From NCBI GenBank assembly GCA_018714405.1, contig DVNM01000002.1, positions 62,001-126,000 of the forward strand: a stretch of DNA of 64,000 bases. Reading direction: 5' to 3'. Position 1 is the stretch's first letter. Each line of letters begins with the position of its first letter. The translations under genes and the position numbers were made by a program. The DNA is from Scybalenecus merdavium. Lineage in GTDB: Bacteria; Bacillota; Clostridia; Oscillospirales; Acutalibacteraceae. Of the stretch, positions 9,160-16,424 are shown in pieces. The notes beneath the pieces are model-generated. The model saw only the letters and a program-made list of their open reading frames with translations, was not told where the DNA came from and ran no database searches.

Positions 9160-10337
9160 ACGATTACAGCCGTTACTTAAACAAAAAGCTGGTGCAGGTC
9201 AAGCCGTCCGGCATCCGTAAGTTTTTCAGCATCGCGCAGGAAATGGACAATGTGATCTCTCTCGGCGTCGGTGAGCCGGATTTTCTGACGCCATGGCATG
9301 TGCGCCAAACGGGCATTGATACGCTGGAGCGCGGCTCTACACGTTATACGGCGAATGCCGGCCTGGCTGAACTGCGTAAAGAGATCGTGCGGTTTTACAA
9401 AAGGAAGTACTTTTTGTCCTATGACCCGGCCAAAGAGGTGCTGGTCACCGTCGGCGGTTCAGAGGGTATCGACATGGCTATCCGCGCGCTTGTGGAGCCA
9501 GGCGACGAGGTCATTGTGATCGAACCGTCTTTTGTCTGCTATAAGCCGATTGTGGAGGTGGCCGGCGGCGTCGCTGTGCCGCTTGCCGTGCGCGAGGAAG
9601 ACCATTTTCGCGTAACGCCGCAGGCGCTTGAATCGGTCATTACGCCTAAGACCAAACTGCTGGTTTTGCCGTATCCGAACAATCCGACCGGCGCCGTCAT
9701 GCGCCGTGAGGACCTGGAGGCGATCGCCCCGGTGATTCAAAAGCACGATTTGTTCGTCTTGTCGGATGAGATATACAGTGAACTTACATACGGCAGCATC
9801 AGCCATGTCTCGATCGCTTCGGTAGAAGGCATGTGGGAACGCACCGTTGTTATCAACGGTTTTTCCAAAACGTATTCCATGACCGGCTGGCGTCTTGGCT
9901 ATGCGCTGGGTCCGGCGCCGGTTATTGAACAAATGACCAAACTGCACCAGTTTGCCATTATGAGCGCACCGACCACCTCACAGTATGCCGCCATCGAGGC
10001 GCTGCGCAACGGCGATGCTGACATTTTAGAAATGGCGGAGGAGTACGACATGCGCCGCCGGTTCACCATGGCACAGTTTCGCAAGATTGGGCTGCCGTGC
10101 TTTGAGCCGGAGGGGGCGTTTTACGCGTTTCCGTGCATTCGCTCCACAGGACTGTCCTCGGAGGAATTCTGTGAACGCCTGATCAAAGAAAAACATGTGG
10201 CTGTTGTACCAGGTAACGCTTTTGGCGACTGCGGCGAAGGGTATATCCGTGTGTCTTACTGTTATTCGATCGATGAACTGCAAAAAGCCATTCGTATCAT
10301 CGGTGAATTTGTGCGTGAGTTAAAGGAAGAAAAATGA
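9156..10337 (+). CDS. PLP-dependent aminotransferase, class I/II
   Basis: Transfers amino groups between an amino acid and a 2-oxo acid. The 393 residues are normal for fold-type I aminotransferases. The PLP lysine is in NGFSKTYSMTGWR near residue 235, the Asn/Asp-PLP contacts are in PYPNNPTGAV near 173 and SDEIYSEL near 205, and the substrate-carboxylate Arg is in YIRVSYC near 365. It is in the aspartate/aromatic aminotransferase group often labelled PatA or AspC; the precise substrate is unknown. GTG start at 9156 overlaps the Lrp stop, with a G-rich site at 9140-9146. Confidence 0.92.
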   Translation: MNDYSRYLNKKLVQVKPSGIRKFFSIAQEMDNVISLGVGEPDFLTPWHVRQTGIDTLERGSTRYTANAGLAELRKEIVRFYKRKYFLSYDPAKEVLVTVGGSEGIDMAIRALVEPGDEVIVIEPSFVCYKPIVEVAGGVAVPLAVREEDHFRVTPQALESVITPKTKLLVLPYPNNPTGAVMRREDLEAIAPVIQKHDLFVLSDEIYSELTYGSISHVSIASVEGMWERTVVINGFSKTYSMTGWRLGYALGPAPVIEQMTKLHQFAIMSAPTTSQYAAIEALRNGDADILEMAEEYDMRRRFTMAQFRKIGLPCFEPEGAFYAFPCIRSTGLSSEEFCERLIKEKHVAVVPGNAFGDCGEGYIRVSYCYSIDELQKAIRIIGEFVRELKEEK

Positions 10338-11218
10338 AATTAAAGTTAAATGCATATGCAAAAATCAATTTGATGCTTGACATCGTAGGCCGGCGCGACA
10401 ATGGTTACCATGATCTTTTTATGATCATGCAGTCGGTCAGCCTGCACGACATCGTTACCTTGACGGTAGATCAAAAGAAACATGGCATTGCGCTGACCTG
10501 TTCCAAACCCGGTGTGCCGACCGATGCCTCCAATACAGCCTACAAAGCGGCGAAAGCTTTTTTTAAATTCACCGGCATTCGGCCGTGCGGTGTGCAGATC
10601 GACCTGGTCAAAAACATTCCGCATGCCGCTGGGCTTGCCGGCGGCAGTGCAGATGCGGCCGCTGTGCTTTACGGGTTAAATAAAATTTTTGAGACGAAGC
10701 TGTCTGACCAGGCGCTGACGGAACTGGGACTGTTGGTCGGTTCTGATGTGCCGTACTGTATTTTTGGCGGCACAAAACTGGTGCAGGGCGTCGGGGATGT
10801 CATTAACAAGTTAAAAAGCATGCCGGCGTGCAGCATTGTGCTTGCTAAGCCGGAGGCTGGCGTCAGCACGGCCGCTGCTTATCAAAAGTACGATACAGAC
10901 GGTAAGCAGCACACACCGCAAAAATTCCCGGTGCTGTGCGCAGTGCAAACCAGTGACCTGGAGGCCATCAGCGCCGGGCTTGCCAATGTGTTTGAACAGT
11001 TCATTGAAGTGCCGCAGCGTGTGGAAATCAAACGTATTATGCTGGACTGCGGCGCGCTTGGCACATGTATGAGCGGCAGCGGTCCCACTGTGTTTGGCCT
11101 TTTTGCGCAGCAGGAGGCAGCAGAAAAAGCGGCTGAAGTCCTGCGGCAGCAAATGCAGGATGTGTTTGTGTGCCGGCCGGTCCCGTGCGGATGCAAAATT
11201 GTAAAAAAATATGAATAA
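10334..11218 (+). CDS. ispE: 4-diphosphocytidyl-2-C-methyl-D-erythritol kinase
   Basis: ATP-dependent step of the MEP pathway to isoprenoid precursors. The 294 residues are a GHMP kinase: AYAKINLMLDIVGRR at the N-terminus, the ATP loop PHAAGLAGGSADAAAVL near 97-113 and the C-terminal MSGSGPTVFG near 248. The ATG overlaps the aminotransferase stop by four bases, so it is translationally coupled to that operon although the pathways are unrelated. A terminator-like hairpin follows. Confidence 0.95.
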   Translation: MKLKLNAYAKINLMLDIVGRRDNGYHDLFMIMQSVSLHDIVTLTVDQKKHGIALTCSKPGVPTDASNTAYKAAKAFFKFTGIRPCGVQIDLVKNIPHAAGLAGGSADAAAVLYGLNKIFETKLSDQALTELGLLVGSDVPYCIFGGTKLVQGVGDVINKLKSMPACSIVLAKPEAGVSTAAAYQKYDTDGKQHTPQKFPVLCAVQTSDLEAISAGLANVFEQFIEVPQRVEIKRIMLDCGALGTCMSGSGPTVFGLFAQQEAAEKAAEVLRQQMQDVFVCRPVPCGCKIVKKYE

Positions 11219-11223
11219 ATTGG

Positions 11224-11265
11224 AAAAAACCTGTCTATCCTGTTGGTTGAAAGGCAGGTTTTTTT
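11224..11265 (+). terminator. Terminator-like hairpin that contains the spoIIR ribosome site
   Basis: AAAAAACCTG (11224-11233) pairs perfectly with CAGGTTTTTT (11255-11264), with extra pairs inward. It terminates the ispE operon. The only plausible ribosome site for spoIIR, AAGGCAGG at 11251-11258, lies in the 3' arm, and the spoIIR ATG follows the T-run directly. Confidence 0.8.
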
Positions 11266-11901
11266 ATGTCCATATTTAAACACAAGCGCTTGAAAGCCAC
11301 TTTGTTTGTGAGTTTATTTTTGCTCTTTACAATGGCGTTTGCTTACATTACACCGTTTTTCGCACAAAGCCAGGCGATTGCAGATGATGTTTTGCGTCTG
11401 CACATCATCGCCAACTCCGATTCTGAAACGGACCAGGCTCTGAAATATACGGTGCGCGACGCCGTTTTGCGCAGCATGCAGGACAAGTTCCTGGGCGCGG
11501 ACACGCTGGAAGAAACGGTGCGTATTGCCCAGGAAAACCGGCAGGGCATGCAGGACACGGCCAACGCAGTTTTGGCACAGAACGGCGCTGCATATGTAGC
11601 GCAGGTCACGATCGACCGGGAATATTTTAATACACGCGCTTATGAAGAGGTCACGTTTCCGGCTGGGTGTTATGCGTCGGTCGTTATCACGCTTGGCGAG
11701 GGCGGCGGCAAAAACTGGTGGTGCGTCATGTATCCGGCCATCTGTTTGCCGGAAGTGCAAGAGGATGATTTGGACTCCGTGCTGAACGATGATGAAATGA
11801 CCGTTATCGAAAGTGATAAATATGATGTTCGCTTTAAAATCGTAGAAATTTATCAGGAAATCGTTAGCTTTTTCCAGGAAAAAACGATGCATAAAAAGTA
11901 A
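11266..11901 (+). CDS. spoIIR: Stage II sporulation protein R
   Basis: Secreted forespore signal that activates SpoIIGA, the protease that matures sigma-E in the mother cell. The 211 residues have an N-terminal signal/anchor helix (about 10-33) followed by the family's LRLHIIANSDSETDQALKYT, and the conserved NWWCVMYPAICL near 147. In Bacillus it is made under sigma-F; I could not pick out a convincing sigma-F promoter here. The start is fixed: an in-frame TGA lies at 11248-11250 and no other start codon occurs before this ATG. The start follows a terminator-type hairpin, which is unusual. Confidence 0.92.
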   Translation: MSIFKHKRLKATLFVSLFLLFTMAFAYITPFFAQSQAIADDVLRLHIIANSDSETDQALKYTVRDAVLRSMQDKFLGADTLEETVRIAQENRQGMQDTANAVLAQNGAAYVAQVTIDREYFNTRAYEEVTFPAGCYASVVITLGEGGGKNWWCVMYPAICLPEVQEDDLDSVLNDDEMTVIESDKYDVRFKIVEIYQEIVSFFQEKTMHKK

Positions 11902-11923
11902 GCTCGTTTACAGAAAAACTGCA

Positions 11924-11966
11924 AAAGCACCGCCGTTTTACAGTCGCAGACGGCGGTGCTTTATAT
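11924..11966 (+). terminator. Terminator of spoIIR
   Basis: Perfect 13-bp stem: AAAGCACCGCCGT at 11924-11936 and ACGGCGGTGCTTT at 11950-11962, with a short T/A tail. Confidence 0.88.
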
Positions 11967-12015
11967 AAATATATGTGTTATATGAAGAATTTTATTATTA
12001 GAGAGGAGAATCAAT

Positions 12016-12423
12016 ATGTTTTGTCGAAATTGCGGAAGTCAAATGGCAGATGTTGCCGCGATTTGTGTGAACTGCGGAACGCAGCGGGGAATGGGCGACC
12101 GGTTTTGTCCGAACTGCGGTGCATCTACAGCACCCGGTGCACAGTATTGCCCGTCCTGCGGCCTGGCACTGGATCAGGCGCGCCCAAAATCTGGCAAGTC
12201 AAAAATCGCGGCCGGGCTGCTGGCAATTTTTCTGGGGCAGTTTGGCATACATAACTTTTATTTGGGCTATACCAACCGCGCCGTTACACAGCTTTTGGTT
12301 TCCATTTTGCTTTCGTGGACTTTTGTTGCGCCGCTTGGCATATGGATTTGGGCGATCGTAGAGGCCGTTAAGATTTTTCAGGGCGAGATTCCGGATGCTG
12401 ACGGAAGGCCTTTATCGGATTAA
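12016..12423 (+). CDS. Zinc-ribbon and TM2 domain membrane protein
   Basis: 135 residues. The first 50 hold two treble-type zinc ribbons, seen as four CxxC pairs (CRNCG, CVNCG, CPNCG, CPSCG). From about 60 the TM2 domain follows: two hydrophobic helices with the typical GQFGIHNFYLGY turn between them. Such proteins are common in clostridia and their role is unknown. GAGAGGAG precedes the ATG. It stands alone between two terminators. Confidence 0.88.
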   Translation: MFCRNCGSQMADVAAICVNCGTQRGMGDRFCPNCGASTAPGAQYCPSCGLALDQARPKSGKSKIAAGLLAIFLGQFGIHNFYLGYTNRAVTQLLVSILLSWTFVAPLGIWIWAIVEAVKIFQGEIPDADGRPLSD

Positions 12424-12431
12424 GCAATTTT

Positions 12432-12462
12432 AACCCCCTCCTGTTTACGGCAGGAGGGTTTT
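12432..12462 (+). terminator. Terminator of the TM2 gene
   Basis: CCCTCCTG (12436-12443) and CAGGAGGG (12451-12458) form the stem, followed by TTTTG. Confidence 0.85.
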
Positions 12463-12582
12463 GCTGTTTGTGCTCGGTGTTTTTACCGAAATACATGGTT
12501 CTATGGAAAAATAGCAGACTGGTACTGCGTTTGTACAGTATGTCGGCTGAAAAGATCGAAAGCACAAGCATAAAACAGAACA

Positions 12583-12617
12583 AAAACACCATGTATTTGG
12601 TAAATACATGGTGTTTT
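12583..12617 (-). terminator. Terminator downstream of tRNA-Leu(UAA)
   Basis: Perfect 16-bp hairpin with a 3-base loop (arms 12583-12598 and 12602-12617). The arms begin with A-runs and end with T-runs, so it can work in both directions; the tRNA on the minus strand ends 44 bases away. Confidence 0.85.
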
Positions 12618-12660
12618 ATGCTTGAATATAGTAATTTTTATACCATACTCAATATTTCAT

Positions 12661-12747
12661 TGGTGCCGACAACCGGAATCGAACCGGTACGATATTTCTA
12701 TCGAGGGATTTTAAGTCCCTTGCGTCTGCCTGTTCCGCCATGTCGGC
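12661..12747 (-). tRNA. tRNA-Leu (anticodon UAA)
   Basis: 87 bases on the minus strand with encoded CCA. Acceptor arms GCCGACA and TGTCGGC pair perfectly; the anticodon loop CTTAAAA gives UAA; a long variable arm and a GGTTCGATTCC T-arm identify a class II leucine tRNA. Confidence 0.97.
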
Positions 12748-12761
12748 AAACTGCAAAAATT

Positions 12762-12790
12762 ATGATACTTGATTTTGGGTAAAAAGTCAA
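12762..12790 (-). promoter_or_regulatory. Promoter of tRNA-Leu(UAA)
   Basis: On the minus strand TTGACT (12785-12790) and TATCAT (12762-12767) are 17 bases apart, 14 bases before the tRNA 5' end. Confidence 0.82.
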
Positions 12791-12808
12791 GATAAAATAA
12801 ATTTCGCG

Positions 12809-13984
12809 CTAGTCGTCGGCGTTTTTTTGCTCCGGCAGTTTAAAGTGTTTGGTCAGCGCCAGTTCAATTTCTTTGCGCCAGTCGGCCAGTTCGGCGCGCA
12901 TGTCAGGCAGGGCATTTACAAAACCGTAGTGAATCAGCAAAGAGAAAATTTCTTTTAAATAACCGCGGTCGTTTTTGTCGGCGTTTTCAATCGCTTTCCA
13001 AATGGCCTTCAGTTTATCCGGGCGCAGGCGTTTCAGGTCGTCCAGCGTTTCGGCGCCGGTCGCATCCAAAATGGAGAACAACGATTCAAAAACCTCTTCA
13101 ACTTTGTCACGGCTGACGTTTTCAAATAAGTCGTTTATCGTTTTTTCAAACAGGGTGCTTACATACTGCGGCTCATTTGCGTAAACAAAATCATCGCCGC
13201 GAATGTACCAGTTAAAGGCATGGTGCTGGCTGAGGCCGCTTTTGTCGCTTTCTACAACCAGAATTTTTTCATCGTGGCAAAACAGCTGACCCACAATGGA
13301 GCCCTCGGGCAGGATCGTGGTGATTTTCTCGTTTATGCGGTCATGGCCGGCGGACTGGACAAAGCTTTCCTGAAAGCCCGGTCCGTCAAAATTATAAATA
13401 TCTAAAACACGTTCGGCCTTTTTAACATTTTGAACCGCTGCGTATACGGCCAGATTACCGCCTTTGGAATGGCCGGTCAGGTGCACTTTTTCAAAGTGTT
13501 CGTCTAAAAAATCACGCAGATATTCGGCCGCCGCTTTTTGCGAAAAAACAGGAAAGGTAAAGGAGAGCATGGCTGACTCTTTCAGCCCAGCCAGCGTTTC
13601 GTCGGTGCCGCGAAAGGCCAGCACGCACTCGCCGGTCCTGGTCTTGAAACACGTTGCGGAAAATTGCTTTTCGTCTTCATTGGAGATAATGTTTTTATAA
13701 CCGGAGACAAGCACGTTTTGGTAACGCGCCGTCATTGCCGCATGGCTGAGCAAAAGGATAGACTTTTGCATGAGCGAAGAAAAGGTCCTGAATTCAGCGT
13801 CGCTTACGTTTTCCGTGATTTTTCGCCATATGTCGCTGATTAAAAGCCGCGTGTCAAAGGCAAAGCATTTTTCAAATTCAATGTAGGCAAACTGTGAAAA
13901 CACAAGTGCATCTACAGCGTTGTACGGCTTATCATAAAAATTTTCATTTGCAAATTTGTCTATGTAATCAAATAAAGTATCCAT
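12809..13984 (-). CDS. DUF2974 (Mbeg1-like) alpha/beta-hydrolase family protein
   Basis: 391 residues. A lipase-like core is visible: the strand motif VLAFRGTDET at 121-130 and the nucleophile elbow GHSKGGNLAV at 171-180, with Ser173 the likely catalytic residue. This pattern matches DUF2974, a class 3 lipase-like family whose substrates are unknown. There is no signal peptide, so it is probably cytoplasmic. The gene has its own promoter, back to back with that of the next tRNA-Leu, and lies between two tRNA-Leu genes. No partner gene is near to suggest a role. Confidence 0.82.
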   Translation of the reverse strand: MDTLFDYIDKFANENFYDKPYNAVDALVFSQFAYIEFEKCFAFDTRLLISDIWRKITENVSDAEFRTFSSLMQKSILLLSHAAMTARYQNVLVSGYKNIISNEDEKQFSATCFKTRTGECVLAFRGTDETLAGLKESAMLSFTFPVFSQKAAAEYLRDFLDEHFEKVHLTGHSKGGNLAVYAAVQNVKKAERVLDIYNFDGPGFQESFVQSAGHDRINEKITTILPEGSIVGQLFCHDEKILVVESDKSGLSQHHAFNWYIRGDDFVYANEPQYVSTLFEKTINDLFENVSRDKVEEVFESLFSILDATGAETLDDLKRLRPDKLKAIWKAIENADKNDRGYLKEIFSLLIHYGFVNALPDMRAELADWRKEIELALTKHFKLPEQKNADD

Positions 13985-14068
13985 GCAACCAACTAGCTTA
14001 ATTTTGTTTTGGCGCGTTCGGCGCCTGTATTACTGTACGGATTTTATGTTATAAATAGAACAACATTT

Positions 14069-14097
14069 ATTATACCGTTGATAAAAAATATTTGCAA
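14069..14097 (-). promoter_or_regulatory. Promoter of the DUF2974 gene
   Basis: On the minus strand TTGCAA (14092-14097) and TATAAT (14069-14074) are 17 bases apart. Confidence 0.82.
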
Positions 14098-14102
14098 GCC
14101 GG

Positions 14103-14131
14103 TTGACACAAAACGTGCGGTGTTGTATAAT
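14103..14131 (+). promoter_or_regulatory. Consensus promoter of tRNA-Leu(CAA)
   Basis: TTGACA (14103-14108) and TATAAT (14126-14131) with a 17-base spacer, a full consensus match, 11 bases before the tRNA. Confidence 0.95.
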
Positions 14132-14142
14132 AACGTGGAAAT

Positions 14143-14229
14143 GCCGGTGTGTTGGAATTGGCAGACGAGACGGACTCAAAATCCGTTGCCCGCAAGGGCG
14201 TGCGGGTTCGACCCCCGCCACCGGCACCA
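14143..14229 (+). tRNA. tRNA-Leu (anticodon CAA)
   Basis: 87 bases with encoded CCA. Acceptor arms GCCGGTG and CACCGGC pair; the loop CTCAAAA gives anticodon CAA; the variable arm TTGCCCGCAAGGGCG is long as in class II tRNAs. Confidence 0.97.
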
Positions 14230-14236
14230 AGTTAAG

Positions 14237-14272
14237 AGCTACATTTTGAATAATCAAAATGTAGCTTTTTCT
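14237..14272 (+). terminator. Terminator of tRNA-Leu(CAA)
   Basis: Perfect 13-bp stem (14237-14249 and 14254-14266) with an ATAA loop and a TTTTCTT tail. Confidence 0.92.
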
Positions 14273-14294
14273 TATATTTGTAAACAGAAAAATG

Positions 14295-14331
14295 CTCTCC
14301 ATGTTGTACCTTTGGTATGGAGAGTTTTATT
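14295..14331 (+). terminator. Second terminator-like hairpin
   Basis: CTCTCCAT (14295-14302) and ATGGAGAG (14317-14324) with extra ACC/GGT pairs in the loop and a TTTTATT tail. It insulates the AT-rich gene from tRNA transcription, or marks an insertion border. Confidence 0.65.
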
Positions 14332-14367
14332 AGTAACACGAAGATTTGTAGCTTCTTTATCAAAGTG

Positions 14368-14376
14368 TGGTATAAT
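14368..14376 (+). promoter_or_regulatory. Extended -10 promoter of the TIR-like gene
   Basis: TGGTATAAT, an extended -10 element; the best -35 candidate, TTGTAG at 14346, has a long 19-base spacer. The start codon is about 65 bases downstream. Confidence 0.55.
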
Positions 14377-14443
14377 TATGCTGTTATAGAAAAATGAGAA
14401 CTCAACTTTATTGAAACATTTTATGAAAGATGGGGATTTTTCA

Positions 14444-15412
14444 ATGAAACATAATGTTACCATGTTTGACTTGTTGCTATCATGTCCTGGCGATGCATAC
14501 AAAGAGTGTTATCCTGCAGTAAAGAGAGCAATTGAAAGAATTAATGCTGATCCACAAATTAGCAACTCAATATCTATATCTCTTAAACATTGGTCAACTA
14601 GTAGTTATCCTCAATCTGGAGGACAGGCGCAGAAATTACTAAATTCTCAAATGGTTAATGATGCTGATATTGCTGTTGCAATCTTTTGGACAAGATTTGG
14701 CACTCCGACTGATGACTATGATTCAGGAACTGAAGAAGAAATAGATTTATTAATAAAAAACAACAGACAGGTTTTTCTCTATTTTCTTGATAAACCAATA
14801 CCTCCGTCTATTACTGATTCGCCGGAATATGCCGAAAATCGCAAAAAAATTACTCTTTTTCAAAAGAAGTATGATGGATTATACTATATTGTAAAAGATG
14901 AAAATGATCTACAAGAAAAGATCGTAGATCATCTCAAACTGTATTTTTCAAAAAACAATAAAACAAATTCGTGGTATAGAAGTGACACGGGAAAAAAAGT
15001 ATCGCCTACAGAATTATTGAAATACGGCAATGTGACAGCTCAACTTGATGGAACAGTTGCACGTGTTGAAGTTTGCAAGCCTGATGGCAAAACGGCATAT
15101 GCGGAGATAGATATAAAAAATAATTCTGCAAGTCGCATTGTTGCGGAAGGATTTCCCCAAGAATATGTTATCGACATTCCGAAAAACAGTATAATTAGCA
15201 AAAAAGATCGTGCAACTATAATTAAAGGTATTCCATACAGGGTTGAATTTTACTTGCTAAAATTTAACGGATATGTCCAAGCTATATATGATATGAATAA
15301 TAAACTTCAAGATATAAATATACAGGCACCAGCTGGAATGACAGCATTTGTTGACACTACAAATAATAAAATAGGCATTGTAAATAAAGATGACATACAG
15401 ATGGAAATTTAG
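14444..15412 (+). CDS. TIR/DUF4062-like protein of an accessory patch
   Basis: 322 residues, not assigned to a named gene. Residues 5-150 look like a Rossmann-type signalling fold of the TIR/DUF4062 kind: FDLLLSCPGDAYKECYPAV at the first strand and helix, ADIAVAIFWTRFGTPT near 74-89, then SGTEEEIDLLIKNNRQVFLYF at 94-114, where an acidic helix precedes a strand. DUF4062-type domains often sit at the N-terminus of bacterial defence proteins. Residues 190-322 are a beta-rich domain I do not recognise. Base composition is far more AT-rich than the flanks, which suggests transfer. ATG 14444 is preferred because GATGGGGAT lies upstream; TTG 14411 and ATG 14423 are alternatives. Function is inferred only. 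Confidence 0.5.
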   Translation: MKHNVTMFDLLLSCPGDAYKECYPAVKRAIERINADPQISNSISISLKHWSTSSYPQSGGQAQKLLNSQMVNDADIAVAIFWTRFGTPTDDYDSGTEEEIDLLIKNNRQVFLYFLDKPIPPSITDSPEYAENRKKITLFQKKYDGLYYIVKDENDLQEKIVDHLKLYFSKNNKTNSWYRSDTGKKVSPTELLKYGNVTAQLDGTVARVEVCKPDGKTAYAEIDIKNNSASRIVAEGFPQEYVIDIPKNSIISKKDRATIIKGIPYRVEFYLLKFNGYVQAIYDMNNKLQDINIQAPAGMTAFVDTTNNKIGIVNKDDIQMEI

Positions 15413-15633
15413 AACTTGAAAGTAAAACACTAAAAATCGTAAAATTATTAAGAAAACGAAAATGTCCTGTTTTGACTCTGCAAGTCCTATTTTTGTGGGT
15501 ATCTATTTTGTCAACATAACCCACGTCGTCGTGAACTTTGTAGTTTGCGATGGCGATTTTTATTATGCAATGAAATTATTAAATTATAGAACCCGCCGTA
15601 TTTGTAATCATTGTAGGAAGAAGTCCTAATGAT
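15413..15633. other. AT-rich intergenic stretch, nothing recognised
   Basis: 221 bases between the convergent accessory genes. I see no clear terminator, promoter, or copy of the tRNA-Leu 3' end that would mark an attachment site. Confidence 0.5.
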
Positions 15634-16421
15634 TTAAACGCGGAATAAACGGTCAAACATTTGGTTTGACTTTTCTGCAAATTCTTTGGGTGTGGAGATA
15701 CTGCTTTTCAGACCGACTGTTTCCCAGGTCGCTGCCCATAGAAGATAGGGCTTTAACGCCAGCTCATTTAGAACCTGAAAATGTATTCCGTCACGAATGA
15801 GCAGACCGTCACAAGCCAGTTTTTTACTATCGAAATAAAGTCTGGCACCAGTAATATACGGTGTATCCTGATTTGTGATGATTTTACCGCAGTTTTTAGA
15901 TAAGACGATCGTTTCACTGGCTGGTGAACCGTCCGACAGCATGATAAAATTGCGAAAATCATCGGGATCTGCAAGTCTCTGGCCGATTGGTGACTTTTCC
16001 CAGTTTGGTTTTTCATTCTTTAAAATATTCCAGCATTTTAAACACTGGTCTTTCTCTATGCTTTTCCAATTCTCGTATGTTGTCGTATGCACCAGTACAT
16101 CTGGTTCATATTTTCTTAGAAATGGATCGTCAAACCGATGCCCGTCATATATTTTTTGTGCATTTTCCAGGTCGCTTTGTGTAATGGATAAAATGATGTT
16201 TTTTGCCTGCATGTCTGAAATTGCAGAAAATCACAAACAGACATTTCCCATTGGGGCTGGTGTTTGCTGACCTTTACAGTGTAGGGAATTGCCTGGCTGC
16301 CTACCAGCATTTTATATGCGTCTGAATCTGTCAGGCAATATACCATCCATGTATCGTCATAAACCTGACCGGTAGCTGGATTTATTTGCGACTTTTTATA
16401 ATTATCTGTTCTATAAATCAT
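15634..16421 (-). pseudogene. Unknown protein gene with one frameshift
   Basis: Two overlapping minus-strand frames (16421 down to 16116, and 16212 down to 15634) read as one protein of about 262 residues if one base is added in the A-run at 16227-16230: the text VCDF would continue as SAISDMQAKNIILS. The first part starts MIYRTDNYKKSQ; the second holds VLVHTTTYENWKSIEKDQ and ends in RLFRV. The HTT...Y..W..I pattern faintly recalls ADP-ribosyltransferase-fold proteins (KptA, DarT), but this is weak and I assign no function. The break may be a sequencing error or real. It begins four bases after rarA and may be read from the rarA promoter. Composition is AT-rich like the neighbouring TIR-like gene. 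Confidence 0.55.
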
Positions 16422-16424
16422 CTT

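Noticed and set aside
14230..16424. Attachment-site repeat of the tRNA-Leu 3' end
   Set aside because: I found no second copy of the tRNA 3' sequence downstream and no integrase, so an integrated element cannot be claimed.
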